DNA of 5,127 bases from Candidatus Treponema faecavium (GCA_019113455.1 DXHG01000102.1:1-5127); one strand, 5' to 3'. Positions 1 to 5,127 are shown, counted from the first letter of the stretch. Numbers and translations are program-made. The notes: a model not told the origin generated them from the letters alone.

Positions 1-109
1 GGATTTCGACGAAGAGCTGGACGAAGATTTTGAAGATGATGAGGATCCGTATTTTTTTGATGATGACGAAGACGATGATGACGCTATAGTATACGATGAT
101 TTTAACTGA
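1..109 (+). CDS. 3' end of an unidentified protein with a strongly acidic C-terminal tail (partial)
   Basis: Reading from base 2, an open frame of 35 codons runs to a TGA at 107-109; its start lies outside the window. The visible peptide has 22 Asp or Glu residues out of 35, no Lys or Arg, and seven aromatic residues (Phe/Tyr) spaced among the acidic runs; it ends VYDDFN. A bidirectional terminator begins 14 nt after the stop, which supports this being a genuine gene end. Such D/E-rich tails occur in, for example, RNA polymerase delta subunits, histone- or DNA-mimicking proteins, chaperones and SSB-like proteins, but nothing here singles out one family, so no function is assigned. The gene converges on rsfS and belongs to a different transcription unit. 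The frame is read with good confidence; the identity is unknown. Confidence 0.75.
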   Translation, partial: DFDEELDEDFEDDEDPYFFDDDEDDDDAIVYDDFN

Positions 110-123
110 CAGATAACACCGCA

Positions 124-172
124 TCTAAATAAAAAGGTCAGTTTGCCAAGCAAACTGACCTTTTTATTTAGA
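124..172. terminator. Bidirectional Rho-independent terminator between convergent genes
   Basis: Bases 124-145 and 151-172 form a perfect 22-bp inverted repeat around a 5-nt loop (CCAAG). The core is GGTCAGTTTG paired with CAAACTGACC, flanked by AAAAA on the left and TTTTT on the right, so a transcript from either direction yields a stem followed by a U-rich stretch. It lies 14 nt after the plus-strand stop at 109 and 11 nt beyond the rsfS stop at 184, where a shared terminator for two converging transcripts is expected. Confidence 0.93.
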
Positions 173-183
173 AACAATCCTTG

Positions 184-528
184 CTAGCAGATTTTCTTTC
201 CGTTAAACCACAGCTTTTCAAGATCATAAAAGTCCCGAGCCTCAGACGACATTAAATGCACCACGATAGAGCCTATATCCACCAATATCCAGTCGTCTCC
301 GGACGGATTTTTCCTGTTCGGCACATGAATCTGCAGATCGTTTGACTTGGTAAAATCTTTTATATCCTTATACAGACCCTGCGCCAATACAGAGCTGTGT
401 ACCGTAACAATAATAAAATAATCAGTCCAGCTGCTGATTTCAGACACATCAATCACGCAGACATTTTCACCCTTTCCGTCTTCCAGTATCTGCGCAAGCT
501 CAAGAGCTTTCTCTTTCAGTGTTTTCAT
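184..528 (-). CDS. rsfS: Ribosome silencing factor RsfS (Iojap/YbeB/DUF143 family)
   Basis: This 114-residue protein matches RsfS in length and pattern. The family binds ribosomal protein L14 on the 50S subunit and blocks joining with the 30S subunit, lowering translation when nutrients are scarce. Visible family features are VIDVSEISSWTDYFIIVT at residues 25-42 (the usual D-V-S ... TDYF block), then GDDWILVDIGSIVVHLMSSE at 77-96 and ARDFYDLEKLW at 97-107, which correspond to the conserved W-x-L-x-D, V-V-H and R-x-F-Y-x-LE-x-LW signatures. The start is ATG at 528-526, preceded by AGGAAGG. It is the last gene of the minus-strand operon, 23 nt after the lcp gene, and ends 11 nt before the bidirectional terminator. 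The association with nadD and yqeK is the classic one (yqeJ-yqeK-yqeL of Bacillus), here with an LCP gene inserted. Confidence 0.95.
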   Translation of the reverse strand: MKTLKEKALELAQILEDGKGENVCVIDVSEISSWTDYFIIVTVHSSVLAQGLYKDIKDFTKSNDLQIHVPNRKNPSGDDWILVDIGSIVVHLMSSEARDFYDLEKLWFNGKKIC

Positions 529-551
529 ATACCTTCCTGTGTATGTGTGCG

Positions 552-1745
552 CTAACGGACATACCGTCCGTCAAAATCACTTCCCAATATAATCGTAAAA
601 TCAACCTGAAAATCGGAATCCGATACATCAGATATTTCATCCGCAACAATATTTGTACAGTTTATAAAATTGCCCAAGCTCTCGGATGCCTCTCTGTTGC
701 CGATATGATCGATAATCACCGTGTGTTCAATATCCATCCGTTCGGCGTTCCGTGTCGTAAGCACATCATAACCCGCCCCCTGCAGCAGTGTAGATGTGTT
801 GTGCGCGAGCCCCTGCACCATTGTACCGTTTTGAATCTCAAGCACGTACACACGATTGAGCGCCGTATCCGAAGTTGATAAAAGCGAACTCAGCGTCTGT
901 TTTACCGAATCCTTAAACAGCTGCCCGTCATACAGCGGAAACAGCAGCGTCTGCCCGTCAACAACGCGCGACGAACCGATTATCGTTGTCGTAATAATGC
1001 GCTCCGCATCTATCTGCGCCACCACTTCAAACAGCCGCCGCAGATCGTCAGACGAAATATTCGCATTGAATAACGGCGCCAGCGACCTAAACGCTTTCTT
1101 TGAAAACAAAAGCGTCTCATTCTCACTGAATGCACTCAGTACGGCAAGCATTGTATTCTGTTTGCGTTCCTGTATGTCGGCGAGCGAATCCTCTTCTGTC
1201 GTATACGACAGATAGGTACGCACCTTATCCCCGTCAAGCGTTACCGCTCCCGACGGCAAAAGCCAGCGCTCGCCGTGTTCAGACACCGCATCAATCGGAG
1301 ACGGCACAAACACGCGCAGCCCGCCAAGATAGTCAGCCAGCTGCACAAAAGCGTCGATAGTGATAACGACAGAAAACGGCACTTCCTGCCCCAAAAGCCG
1401 CTCGATCTCAAGCCGGTACGGTTCAATGCCCTGCTCGCGGTATACCGCGTCTATGCGGTCAACACGGCCAAGACTCGCATAAATGGCGCCGGTGTTCCCG
1501 GGTATATCATACAGCACGCCGCGCCGCAGCCGCGGATAATACCCTAATACTGTCGTGAATATCGCTTCATGATGCTCGTCTTCAAGTACAAACAGGATCT
1601 TGATTATCTGTTCATTGCGAATGACATCCGCGACAGGATCGCTTTGCGTCGCAAATACCAGTATCACAAAGATAATCACCAGCAGCAAAAAAATGGCGAT
1701 AAGAAACAGCATACTCTTATCAACACCGTATACGCGGGGCTTCAC
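552..1745 (-). CDS. Membrane-anchored LCP-like (LytR-CpsA-Psr) protein with C-terminal LytR_C domain, degenerate active site
   Basis: The protein has 397 residues. Residues 1-10 are a short cytoplasmic stretch, 11-33 one hydrophobic membrane segment (SMLFLIAIFLLLVIIFVILV), and the rest should lie in the periplasm. Residues about 47-205 follow the LCP layout: IKILFVLED at 48-56, YDIPGNT at 79-85, FVQLADYLGGLRVFVP at 133-148, LPSGAVTLDGDKVRTYLSY at 163-181 and DSLADIQERKQ at 186-196. Residues about 298-392 resemble a LytR_C domain (VYVLEIQNGT, GLAHNTSTLLQGAGYDV, and the closing DFTIILGSDFDG). LCP enzymes move lipid-linked glycopolymers onto peptidoglycan or protein. Several polyphosphate-binding residues are absent here, so transferase activity is doubtful. 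The start is GTG at 1745-1743, overlapping the yqeK stop by 3 nt, with AAAGGCGG upstream; the first ATG further in would cut into the membrane segment. The family is confident, the biochemical role is not. Confidence 0.85.
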   Translation of the reverse strand: MKPRVYGVDKSMLFLIAIFLLLVIIFVILVFATQSDPVADVIRNEQIIKILFVLEDEHHEAIFTTVLGYYPRLRRGVLYDIPGNTGAIYASLGRVDRIDAVYREQGIEPYRLEIERLLGQEVPFSVVITIDAFVQLADYLGGLRVFVPSPIDAVSEHGERWLLPSGAVTLDGDKVRTYLSYTTEEDSLADIQERKQNTMLAVLSAFSENETLLFSKKAFRSLAPLFNANISSDDLRRLFEVVAQIDAERIITTTIIGSSRVVDGQTLLFPLYDGQLFKDSVKQTLSSLLSTSDTALNRVYVLEIQNGTMVQGLAHNTSTLLQGAGYDVLTTRNAERMDIEHTVIIDHIGNREASESLGNFINCTNIVADEISDVSDSDFQVDFTIILGSDFDGRYVR

Positions 1746-2350
1746 CGTTTACCGCCTTTTTTCCGTTCCGGCTGGCTCTGCAGTTCTTCATACAGCGCAA
1801 AAGTCGCCGGAGCAACTGCTTTGCCGCTCGCCTTAAGATACTCAAGATTGTCCCGCAGTATTTTTAACACAACCGTGTCAAGCGAGTATTTCAGCAGGCC
1901 CGACACATAGGCAGAAGAACTGTGCGGGCGGCCGGGCTCTATTTTATCAGCAACGTACAATATCTTTTCCAAGCCGCTCATACCGGCGCGGCCGAATGTA
2001 TGATTACGCACCGCATTCAATATATCGTCGTCATATATGCCATAGTCAGCATACAGCTTTACCGCCGCCGCCCTGCCGTGCAGCAACGATGGCTTTTCCG
2101 CTTCAAGCGCCGAAACGGGACTGCCGTCCTGCTCCGCAAGCGAAATAAGGAGCCGTGCCGGCATTTCCTTGCACATATCGTGCGCAATACCGGCAAGGTA
2201 TCCCTTGTCCGCGTTCTGTCCATACACCGCACACATTTTCCGGCAGGTTTCCGCGGTGCGCAGCGAATGTTCATACCGCGCAGGCTTTACGGACCCCATG
2301 ACATATTGACGAATACGCTCAGCTATCTGTGAATCCATATAATTTACCAT
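1742..2350 (-). CDS. yqeK: HD-domain phosphohydrolase YqeK (predicted symmetrical diadenosine tetraphosphatase)
   Basis: This 202-residue HD-superfamily protein carries the full metal-binding pattern of the YqeK family: H28 in RYEHSLRTAE, the HD pair H57-D58 in LAGIAHDMCKE, H91 in LLHGRAA, H117 in VRNHTFGR, and D135 in YVADKIEPGR. Characterised YqeK proteins split Ap4A symmetrically into two ADP using an iron-containing site; that activity is inferred by family here. The Lys/Arg-rich tail (PERKKGGKR) is of unknown importance. The gene follows nadD and overlaps it: by 32 nt from the ATG at 2350, or by 20 nt from a second ATG at 2338 (Met5). Neither has a strong Shine-Dalgarno, which suggests translational coupling to nadD. 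The homology-bearing region begins after Met5, so either start is compatible. The stop overlaps the GTG start of the LCP gene. Confidence 0.92.
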   Translation of the reverse strand: MVNYMDSQIAERIRQYVMGSVKPARYEHSLRTAETCRKMCAVYGQNADKGYLAGIAHDMCKEMPARLLISLAEQDGSPVSALEAEKPSLLHGRAAAVKLYADYGIYDDDILNAVRNHTFGRAGMSGLEKILYVADKIEPGRPHSSSAYVSGLLKYSLDTVVLKILRDNLEYLKASGKAVAPATFALYEELQSQPERKKGGKR

Positions 2351-2918
2351 TCACAATATACCGATAAACCGCATCAGGAACAAGATACCGCCATGCCGCC
2401 CCATTTTTGATGCGGCTTCTGATGTCAGACGATGATATAGGAAGAATACTGTTGCCAAGTTCGATGTGGCGCACGGAAAACTCCTGCCGTGCAGCCTCCG
2501 GCTCCGCAATCATCCGCCGCGCAAGGATAATGTCGGTGAGCACAGGGAGCATATCGCAGCCTGCCCACGTGTTAAAGTCAGCTGCAAGGTCATCGCCCAT
2601 GATAAGCCCGATTTTTCCGTCAAGTACGGAGGCATAGCGTTCGTTAAGATACCGCACCGTGTCATATGTATATGACACGCCGCGTCTGTCTATTTCGCAC
2701 GAATCAACGGCAAAATACGGTACATCCTGCGTACACCGCACAAGCATTTCAAGACGCTGCGCGGCGCTCGCTCCCGGTGCAAGCGCCTTGTGCGGCGGCG
2801 TGCACGCCGGTATCAGCAGTATCTTATCGTATCCCAGCCGGCAGCGCACCTCATCTGCAAGAAAGAGATGACCGGCGTGAGGCGGATTAAAACTTCCGCC
2901 CAGCATGGCGATTCGCAT
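2319..2918 (-). CDS. nadD: Nicotinate-nucleotide adenylyltransferase NadD
   Basis: The protein has 199 residues, a normal NadD length. It transfers AMP from ATP to nicotinic acid mononucleotide, giving deamido-NAD, the step common to NAD synthesis. Seen in order: the nucleotidyltransferase signature GGSFNPPHAGH at residues 7-17 with the (H/T)xGH histidines, PPHK at 41-44, SYTYDTV at 82-88, the GDDL...F..W block at 108-118, and ISSSDIRSRI at 161-170, equivalent to the ISSTxIRxRI nucleotide-binding motif. The closing VPDAVYRYIVNGKLY is also typical. The ATG at 2918-2916 overlaps the obg TGA by one base (TGATG), and GGGGAG lies about 12 nt upstream within the obg end, so coupled translation with obg is likely. 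The gene is intact with no missing key residue. Confidence 0.96.
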   Translation of the reverse strand: MRIAMLGGSFNPPHAGHLFLADEVRCRLGYDKILLIPACTPPHKALAPGASAAQRLEMLVRCTQDVPYFAVDSCEIDRRGVSYTYDTVRYLNERYASVLDGKIGLIMGDDLAADFNTWAGCDMLPVLTDIILARRMIAEPEAARQEFSVRHIELGNSILPISSSDIRSRIKNGAAWRYLVPDAVYRYIVNGKLYGFTDS

Positions 2919-4033
2919 CAGTCAGACTCGCTCCCCGGGTACTGCACCGGCATATCGTCGCAGACTGACCGCCCGCTCATAAACGCAGACACGGCAGGCG
3001 CCTGCACAGCCTGCTCATCAGCTGCATCCATCCGGCGCACCATGCTGCAAATCGCCTGTTTAACCGCGTACAGACCTTTACGTTCATGCAAAGAAATAGC
3101 CAAAACCGTAAGCTCCGGTTCCGCTTCCCGTAGACGCCGTGTAAGTTCCTCCGCCCGCTCAGCGGCGCCGTCAACATCTATCTTATTGCACAGGATAATG
3201 CGCGGTTTAGTGAGCAAGTCAGCGGAAAACGATTTGAGCTCGGCGCAGAGCGTGTCATACGCGGTCAGGCAGGAATCATCGGAACAGTCAATCATAAAAA
3301 GCAGGCACAGCGTGCGCGAAATATGCTTTAAGAACCTGATTCCCAAGCCTGCGCCGTCTGCCGCGCCTTCGATAATGCCCGGTATATCGGCAATAATGAT
3401 GTCGCGCTCATTATCCGCGCGCAGCACACCCAAATGAGGAATCGTTGTTGTAAACGGATACGCCGCAACTTTCGGCCGCGCGTTCGTAAAGAATTCAAGC
3501 AGCGATGATTTTCCCGCATTCGGAAAACCAACAAGCCCCACATCGGCGATAATATTGAGTTCAACGCGCAGCCGCCGCGTCTCGCCCGGGCTGCCGTCAT
3601 GCGCGTAGCGCGGCGCCTGGTTTGTGGAGCTCTTAAAACGCGCGTTGCCCCAGCCGCCTTTTCCGCCGGTAAGAAACACAAAGCGCTCGTGTTCGTTCAT
3701 TCCGGCAAAGTCTTTGATTTTTTCTCCTGTTTCTGCATCATATATAATCGATCCCGGCGGAAGCGGTACCACAGCGTCTTCTCCGTCACGTCCGAACCGG
3801 TTGCTGCCTTCTCCGTCGCAGCCGTTTTTCGCCTTAAACAGCTGTTTATACCGCAGATGCGCAAGCGTGCGCAGATTGCGTTTTACACAAAACACAACGT
3901 CTCCGCCCTTGCCGCCGTCGCCGCCGGCAGGCCCGCCTTTCGGTACATATTTTTCGCGCCGGAATGCAATACAGCCGTTGCCGCCTTTGCCGGAACGCAC
4001 TTCAATGACCGCTTCGTCTGCAAATTGTATCAT
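2918..4033 (-). CDS. obg: GTPase Obg (CgtA), ribosome assembly and stress regulation
   Basis: With the start at ATG 4033-4031 the protein has 371 residues. Residues 1-158 form the glycine-rich Obg fold (RSGKGGNGCIAFRREKYVP at 13-31, then GGDGGKGG and GGKGGWGNARF). Residues about 160-330 are the GTPase domain: G1 GFPNAGKSS at 169-177, switch-I threonines TTT at 195-197, G3 DIPG at 216-219, G4 NKID at 283-286 and G5 AIS at 312-314. Obg binds the 50S subunit, assists its maturation and responds to guanine nucleotides. The tail after residue 331 is short and variable, so the C-terminal OCT domain of some Obg proteins is absent. A longer open frame reaches 4102, but it would run through the terminator hairpin and adds no family residues; the chosen ATG has AGGA six bases upstream. 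It overlaps nadD by one base downstream. Confidence 0.96.
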   Translation of the reverse strand: MIQFADEAVIEVRSGKGGNGCIAFRREKYVPKGGPAGGDGGKGGDVVFCVKRNLRTLAHLRYKQLFKAKNGCDGEGSNRFGRDGEDAVVPLPPGSIIYDAETGEKIKDFAGMNEHERFVFLTGGKGGWGNARFKSSTNQAPRYAHDGSPGETRRLRVELNIIADVGLVGFPNAGKSSLLEFFTNARPKVAAYPFTTTIPHLGVLRADNERDIIIADIPGIIEGAADGAGLGIRFLKHISRTLCLLFMIDCSDDSCLTAYDTLCAELKSFSADLLTKPRIILCNKIDVDGAAERAEELTRRLREAEPELTVLAISLHERKGLYAVKQAICSMVRRMDAADEQAVQAPAVSAFMSGRSVCDDMPVQYPGSESD

Positions 4034-4043
4034 ATATTTTCCT
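4034..4043 (-). promoter_or_regulatory. Ribosome binding site that fixes the obg start
   Basis: On the minus strand AGGA at 4043-4040 is followed by six A/T bases and then the ATG at 4033. This site, together with the canonical Obg N-terminus that starts here, decides against the in-frame upstream ATG at 4102. It lies four bases after the U tract of the preceding terminator-like hairpin. Confidence 0.8.
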
Positions 4044-4047
4044 ATAT

Positions 4048-4078
4048 AAAAAAACCCGGAACGCTCTTTGCTCCGGGT
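4048..4078 (-). terminator. Rho-independent terminator-like hairpin between rpmA and obg (possible attenuator)
   Basis: On the minus strand ACCCGGA (4078-4072) pairs with TCCGGGT (4060-4054), seven perfect pairs. The stem can extend by two G-C pairs past a 2-nt bulge to a 5-nt loop, and it runs directly into seven T residues (4054-4048 on this strand). This is a textbook intrinsic terminator for transcripts leaving rpmA. Because the obg Shine-Dalgarno follows within a few bases and no room exists for a separate promoter between them, it is likely to be leaky or regulated rather than an absolute end. Confidence 0.8.
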
Positions 4079-4083
4079 ATCGC

Positions 4084-4130
4084 GTGCATACTGCACACAC
4101 ACATTTGCCGGCAGGCAATACAGCCTGCCG
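4084..4130 (-). repeat. Two hairpin-forming inverted repeats in the rpmA-obg gap
   Basis: CGGCAGGC at 4109-4116 pairs with GCCTGCCG at 4123-4130 around a 6-nt loop (8 bp, GC-rich). GTGCA at 4084-4088 pairs with TGCAC at 4092-4096 around a 3-nt loop. A short CA/GT repeat lies between them. Neither has a T tract of its own. Together with the terminator hairpin they fill most of the 117-nt non-coding gap, so the rpmA 3' end and obg leader should be strongly structured RNA. The pairing is directly visible; the role is unknown. Confidence 0.6.
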
Positions 4131-4150
4131 CGGTGTTAGTAACCTGTCTG

Positions 4151-4408
4151 TTATGCTTCCGCAGGAGAAACAGAGGCAATCTTTCTGCCCATGCGTTCGT
4201 GAAATACCACTTTTCCCGCCGCAGTCGCAAACAGCGTATCGTCTCTTCCCTTTTGGACGTTGCTGCCCGGATGAATCTTTGTACCGCGCTGACGGATAAT
4301 AATGGAACCAGCAGGTACCCATTCTCCGCCATATGCCTTAACACCAAGATACTTTGGATTTGAATCTCGGCCGTTTTTTGCGCCGCTGCCGCCCCTCTTG
4401 CGTGCCAT
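4151..4408 (-). CDS. rpmA: 50S ribosomal protein L27
   Basis: This 85-residue protein is a full-length L27, a component of the large subunit whose N-terminus reaches the peptidyl transferase centre and helps position tRNA. Conserved stretches are KNGRDSNPKYLGVK at residues 11-24, AGSIIIRQRGTKIHPG at 33-48 and KGRDDTLFA at 53-61. It begins MARKRGGSG, which is the mature, non-extended form (compare MAHKKAGG in Escherichia coli); there is no hydrophobic extension ending in FF-A of the kind processed by Prp in Firmicutes. The ATG at 4408-4406 has an excellent upstream site, GGAGGTAA, seven or fewer bases away, in the 19-nt gap after prp. A 117-nt structured gap separates it from obg. Confidence 0.97.
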   Translation of the reverse strand: MARKRGGSGAKNGRDSNPKYLGVKAYGGEWVPAGSIIIRQRGTKIHPGSNVQKGRDDTLFATAAGKVVFHERMGRKIASVSPAEA

Positions 4409-4427
4409 GCTATTACCTCCGCTTTTC

Positions 4428-4781
4428 TTATTCTATTTCTATTATGTGTTCCCGAAACGATACATAATCGGGATATTCAGCTGCCAGATCCGAGAATCCG
4501 TTTGCCAGAAACGTCCGCGCGTACCGCAGCATATACGCCGCCGCATCCTGCAGCGGTGTCTGTTCCATACAGACGCGGAAACTCACGTTCCCGCGTTCCG
4601 GTGCATCCGCCGTTACCTTTATTCCCGGAACAGCGGACAACGAATGAATCGCCGTGCGCAGCAGCACCGATACCGCCGCGCACACAATATCCGTTCCTTG
4701 ACGATTATAACCGGCATGTCCCGACGCACAGCAGGCGCAAAACAGCCCGCTCCGATCGGAATCCAGCCGTACTGCAATCAT
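4428..4781 (-). CDS. prp: Ribosomal-processing cysteine protease Prp (DUF464/YsxB family)
   Basis: The protein has 117 residues and sits between rplU and rpmA, the standard place for Prp (YsxB). The catalytic dyad is present: His22 in SGHAGY (20-25) and Cys34 in GTDIVCAAVSVL (29-40), at the same residue numbers as I recall for the Staphylococcus aureus enzyme. The NVSFRV and LRYARTFL segments (65-70, 85-92) fit the rest of the fold. In Firmicutes Prp removes an N-terminal extension from L27, a step needed for ribosome assembly. The L27 encoded next door has no such extension, so the substrate here is unclear. The ATG at 4781-4779 overlaps the rplU stop by one base (TGATG), and there is only a weak, distant AGGA, so translation is probably coupled to rplU. 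Confidence 0.9.
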   Translation of the reverse strand: MIAVRLDSDRSGLFCACCASGHAGYNRQGTDIVCAAVSVLLRTAIHSLSAVPGIKVTADAPERGNVSFRVCMEQTPLQDAAAYMLRYARTFLANGFSDLAAEYPDYVSFREHIIEIE

Positions 4782-5095
4782 CAGGCTACGACAATATCCT
4801 GCACGCGGATCTTGGTATATCCCTGCCGATGCCCGATTGTCCGATGATAATCCTTCTTGCTCTTATACTTATAAACAATGACTTTCTTATCACGGAACGA
4901 TTCTTCAACGACCGCCTGTACTTTAGCGCCTTTAACATACGGCGTACCGACAGAAATCTTTTCGTTATCGCTTATCAGCAAAACCGTATCGATATCGATC
5001 GTTGCGCCGGCTTCCGCAGAGATTTTATCTACCGTAAGAACAGCGCCTTTTTCAGCCTTATACTGTTTACCCTTATACTCAATAAGTGCGTACAT
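4781..5095 (-). CDS. rplU: 50S ribosomal protein L21
   Basis: This 104-residue protein has the usual L21 length and pattern: MYALIEYKGKQYKAEKG at 1-17, VGTPYVKGAKVQAVV at 49-63 and the basic rRNA-binding block KKVIVYKYKSKKDYHRTIGH at 70-89, followed by RQGYTKIRV. L21 binds 23S rRNA in the large subunit near L20. The ATG at 5095-5093 is preceded by AGAGGTAAAAG, a good ribosome binding site. It is the first gene of the ribosomal protein block and is followed by prp with a one-base overlap. A candidate -10 box lies 23 nt upstream of the start, so it probably heads the transcript. No abnormality seen. Confidence 0.97.
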   Translation of the reverse strand: MYALIEYKGKQYKAEKGAVLTVDKISAEAGATIDIDTVLLISDNEKISVGTPYVKGAKVQAVVEESFRDKKVIVYKYKSKKDYHRTIGHRQGYTKIRVQDIVVA

Positions 5096-5118
5096 CTTTT
5101 ACCTCTATCTGAATCAGT

Positions 5119-5124
5119 AGTATA
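5119..5124 (-). promoter_or_regulatory. Candidate -10 box for the rplU operon
   Basis: TATACT reads on the minus strand at 5124-5119, close to the TATAAT consensus. With transcription starting about 7 nt further on, the leader would be roughly 15-17 nt, just enough for the AGAGGT ribosome binding site. The -35 region would lie beyond the right edge and cannot be checked, so this is tentative. Confidence 0.35.
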
Positions 5125-5127
5125 CTC

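Noticed and set aside
555..571. 6-bp hairpin (ACGGAC/GTCCGT) at the end of the LCP gene
   Set aside because: It lies within the last codons, lacks a T tract on the minus strand, and rsfS follows 23 nt after the stop, so it is not a convincing terminator.
2790..3437. Plus-strand open frame opposite nadD and obg (215 codons)
   Set aside because: It is antisense to well-supported NadD and Obg motifs, rich in Ser/Arg/Ala as expected of a shadow frame, and has no convincing ribosome binding site or family motif.
4034..4102. N-terminal extension of Obg from an in-frame ATG at 4102
   Set aside because: The added 23 residues would be encoded across the terminator hairpin and U tract. They match nothing in the Obg family, while the ATG at 4033 has a good AGGA site and gives the canonical N-terminus.
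3599..4363. Long plus-strand open frame opposite obg and rpmA (254 codons)
   Set aside because: It lies antisense to two certain genes, spans their intergenic terminator, and its translation shows low-complexity composition typical of the reverse complement of GC-biased codons, with no recognisable domain.
4302..4847. Plus-strand open frame opposite rpmA, prp and rplU (181 codons)
   Set aside because: It crosses three genuine genes on the other strand and their spacers, with no recognisable protein features.
1..5127. Search for mobile elements, tRNA, CRISPR repeats, phage genes or a defence system
   Set aside because: No transposase or integrase motifs, no spaced direct repeats, no tRNA-like fold and no toxin-antitoxin-like pair were seen; coding is almost continuous with housekeeping genes.

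Overview
The window looks like a chromosomal housekeeping locus of a spirochaete, most likely a Treponema. The case rests on the gene order rplU - prp - rpmA - obg - nadD, the short Obg without an OCT domain, a non-extended L27 beginning MARKRGGSG, and a mid-GC, cysteine-tolerant coding style. The genus is an inference from protein character and gene order; no database comparison was possible. I see no mobile element, tRNA, rRNA, CRISPR array or phage gene.

Eight genes lie on the minus strand, read from the right edge to the left. The first block is rplU (L21), prp (cysteine protease of the DUF464 family) and rpmA (L27). It starts behind a candidate -10 box at the right edge and ends in a 117-nt gap that contains several hairpins, the last followed by a U tract like an intrinsic terminator. 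The second block is obg (ribosome-associated GTPase), nadD (NaMN adenylyltransferase), yqeK (HD-domain dinucleotide phosphohydrolase), a membrane-anchored LCP/LytR_C-type protein and rsfS (ribosome silencing factor). The second block is tightly packed: obg/nadD overlap by 1 nt, nadD/yqeK by up to 32 nt, yqeK/lcp by 3 nt, and lcp/rsfS are 23 nt apart.

At the left edge the last 35 codons of a plus-strand gene encode an extremely acidic tail. It converges on rsfS, and a perfect 22-bp inverted repeat with A and T tracts on both flanks separates the two as a bidirectional terminator.

Functionally the locus joins ribosome biogenesis and control (L21, L27, Prp, Obg, RsfS) to nucleotide metabolism (NadD, YqeK) and a cell-envelope protein. 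Four points deserve attention. Prp is present although the adjacent L27 lacks the N-terminal extension Prp normally removes. A terminator-like hairpin sits immediately upstream of the obg ribosome binding site. The LCP-like protein has lost most of the arginine and aspartate residues expected in the catalytic pocket. The convergent neighbour ends in an unusual acidic tail. Apart from these the region is ordinary core genome, and I do not see an obviously new multi-gene system.
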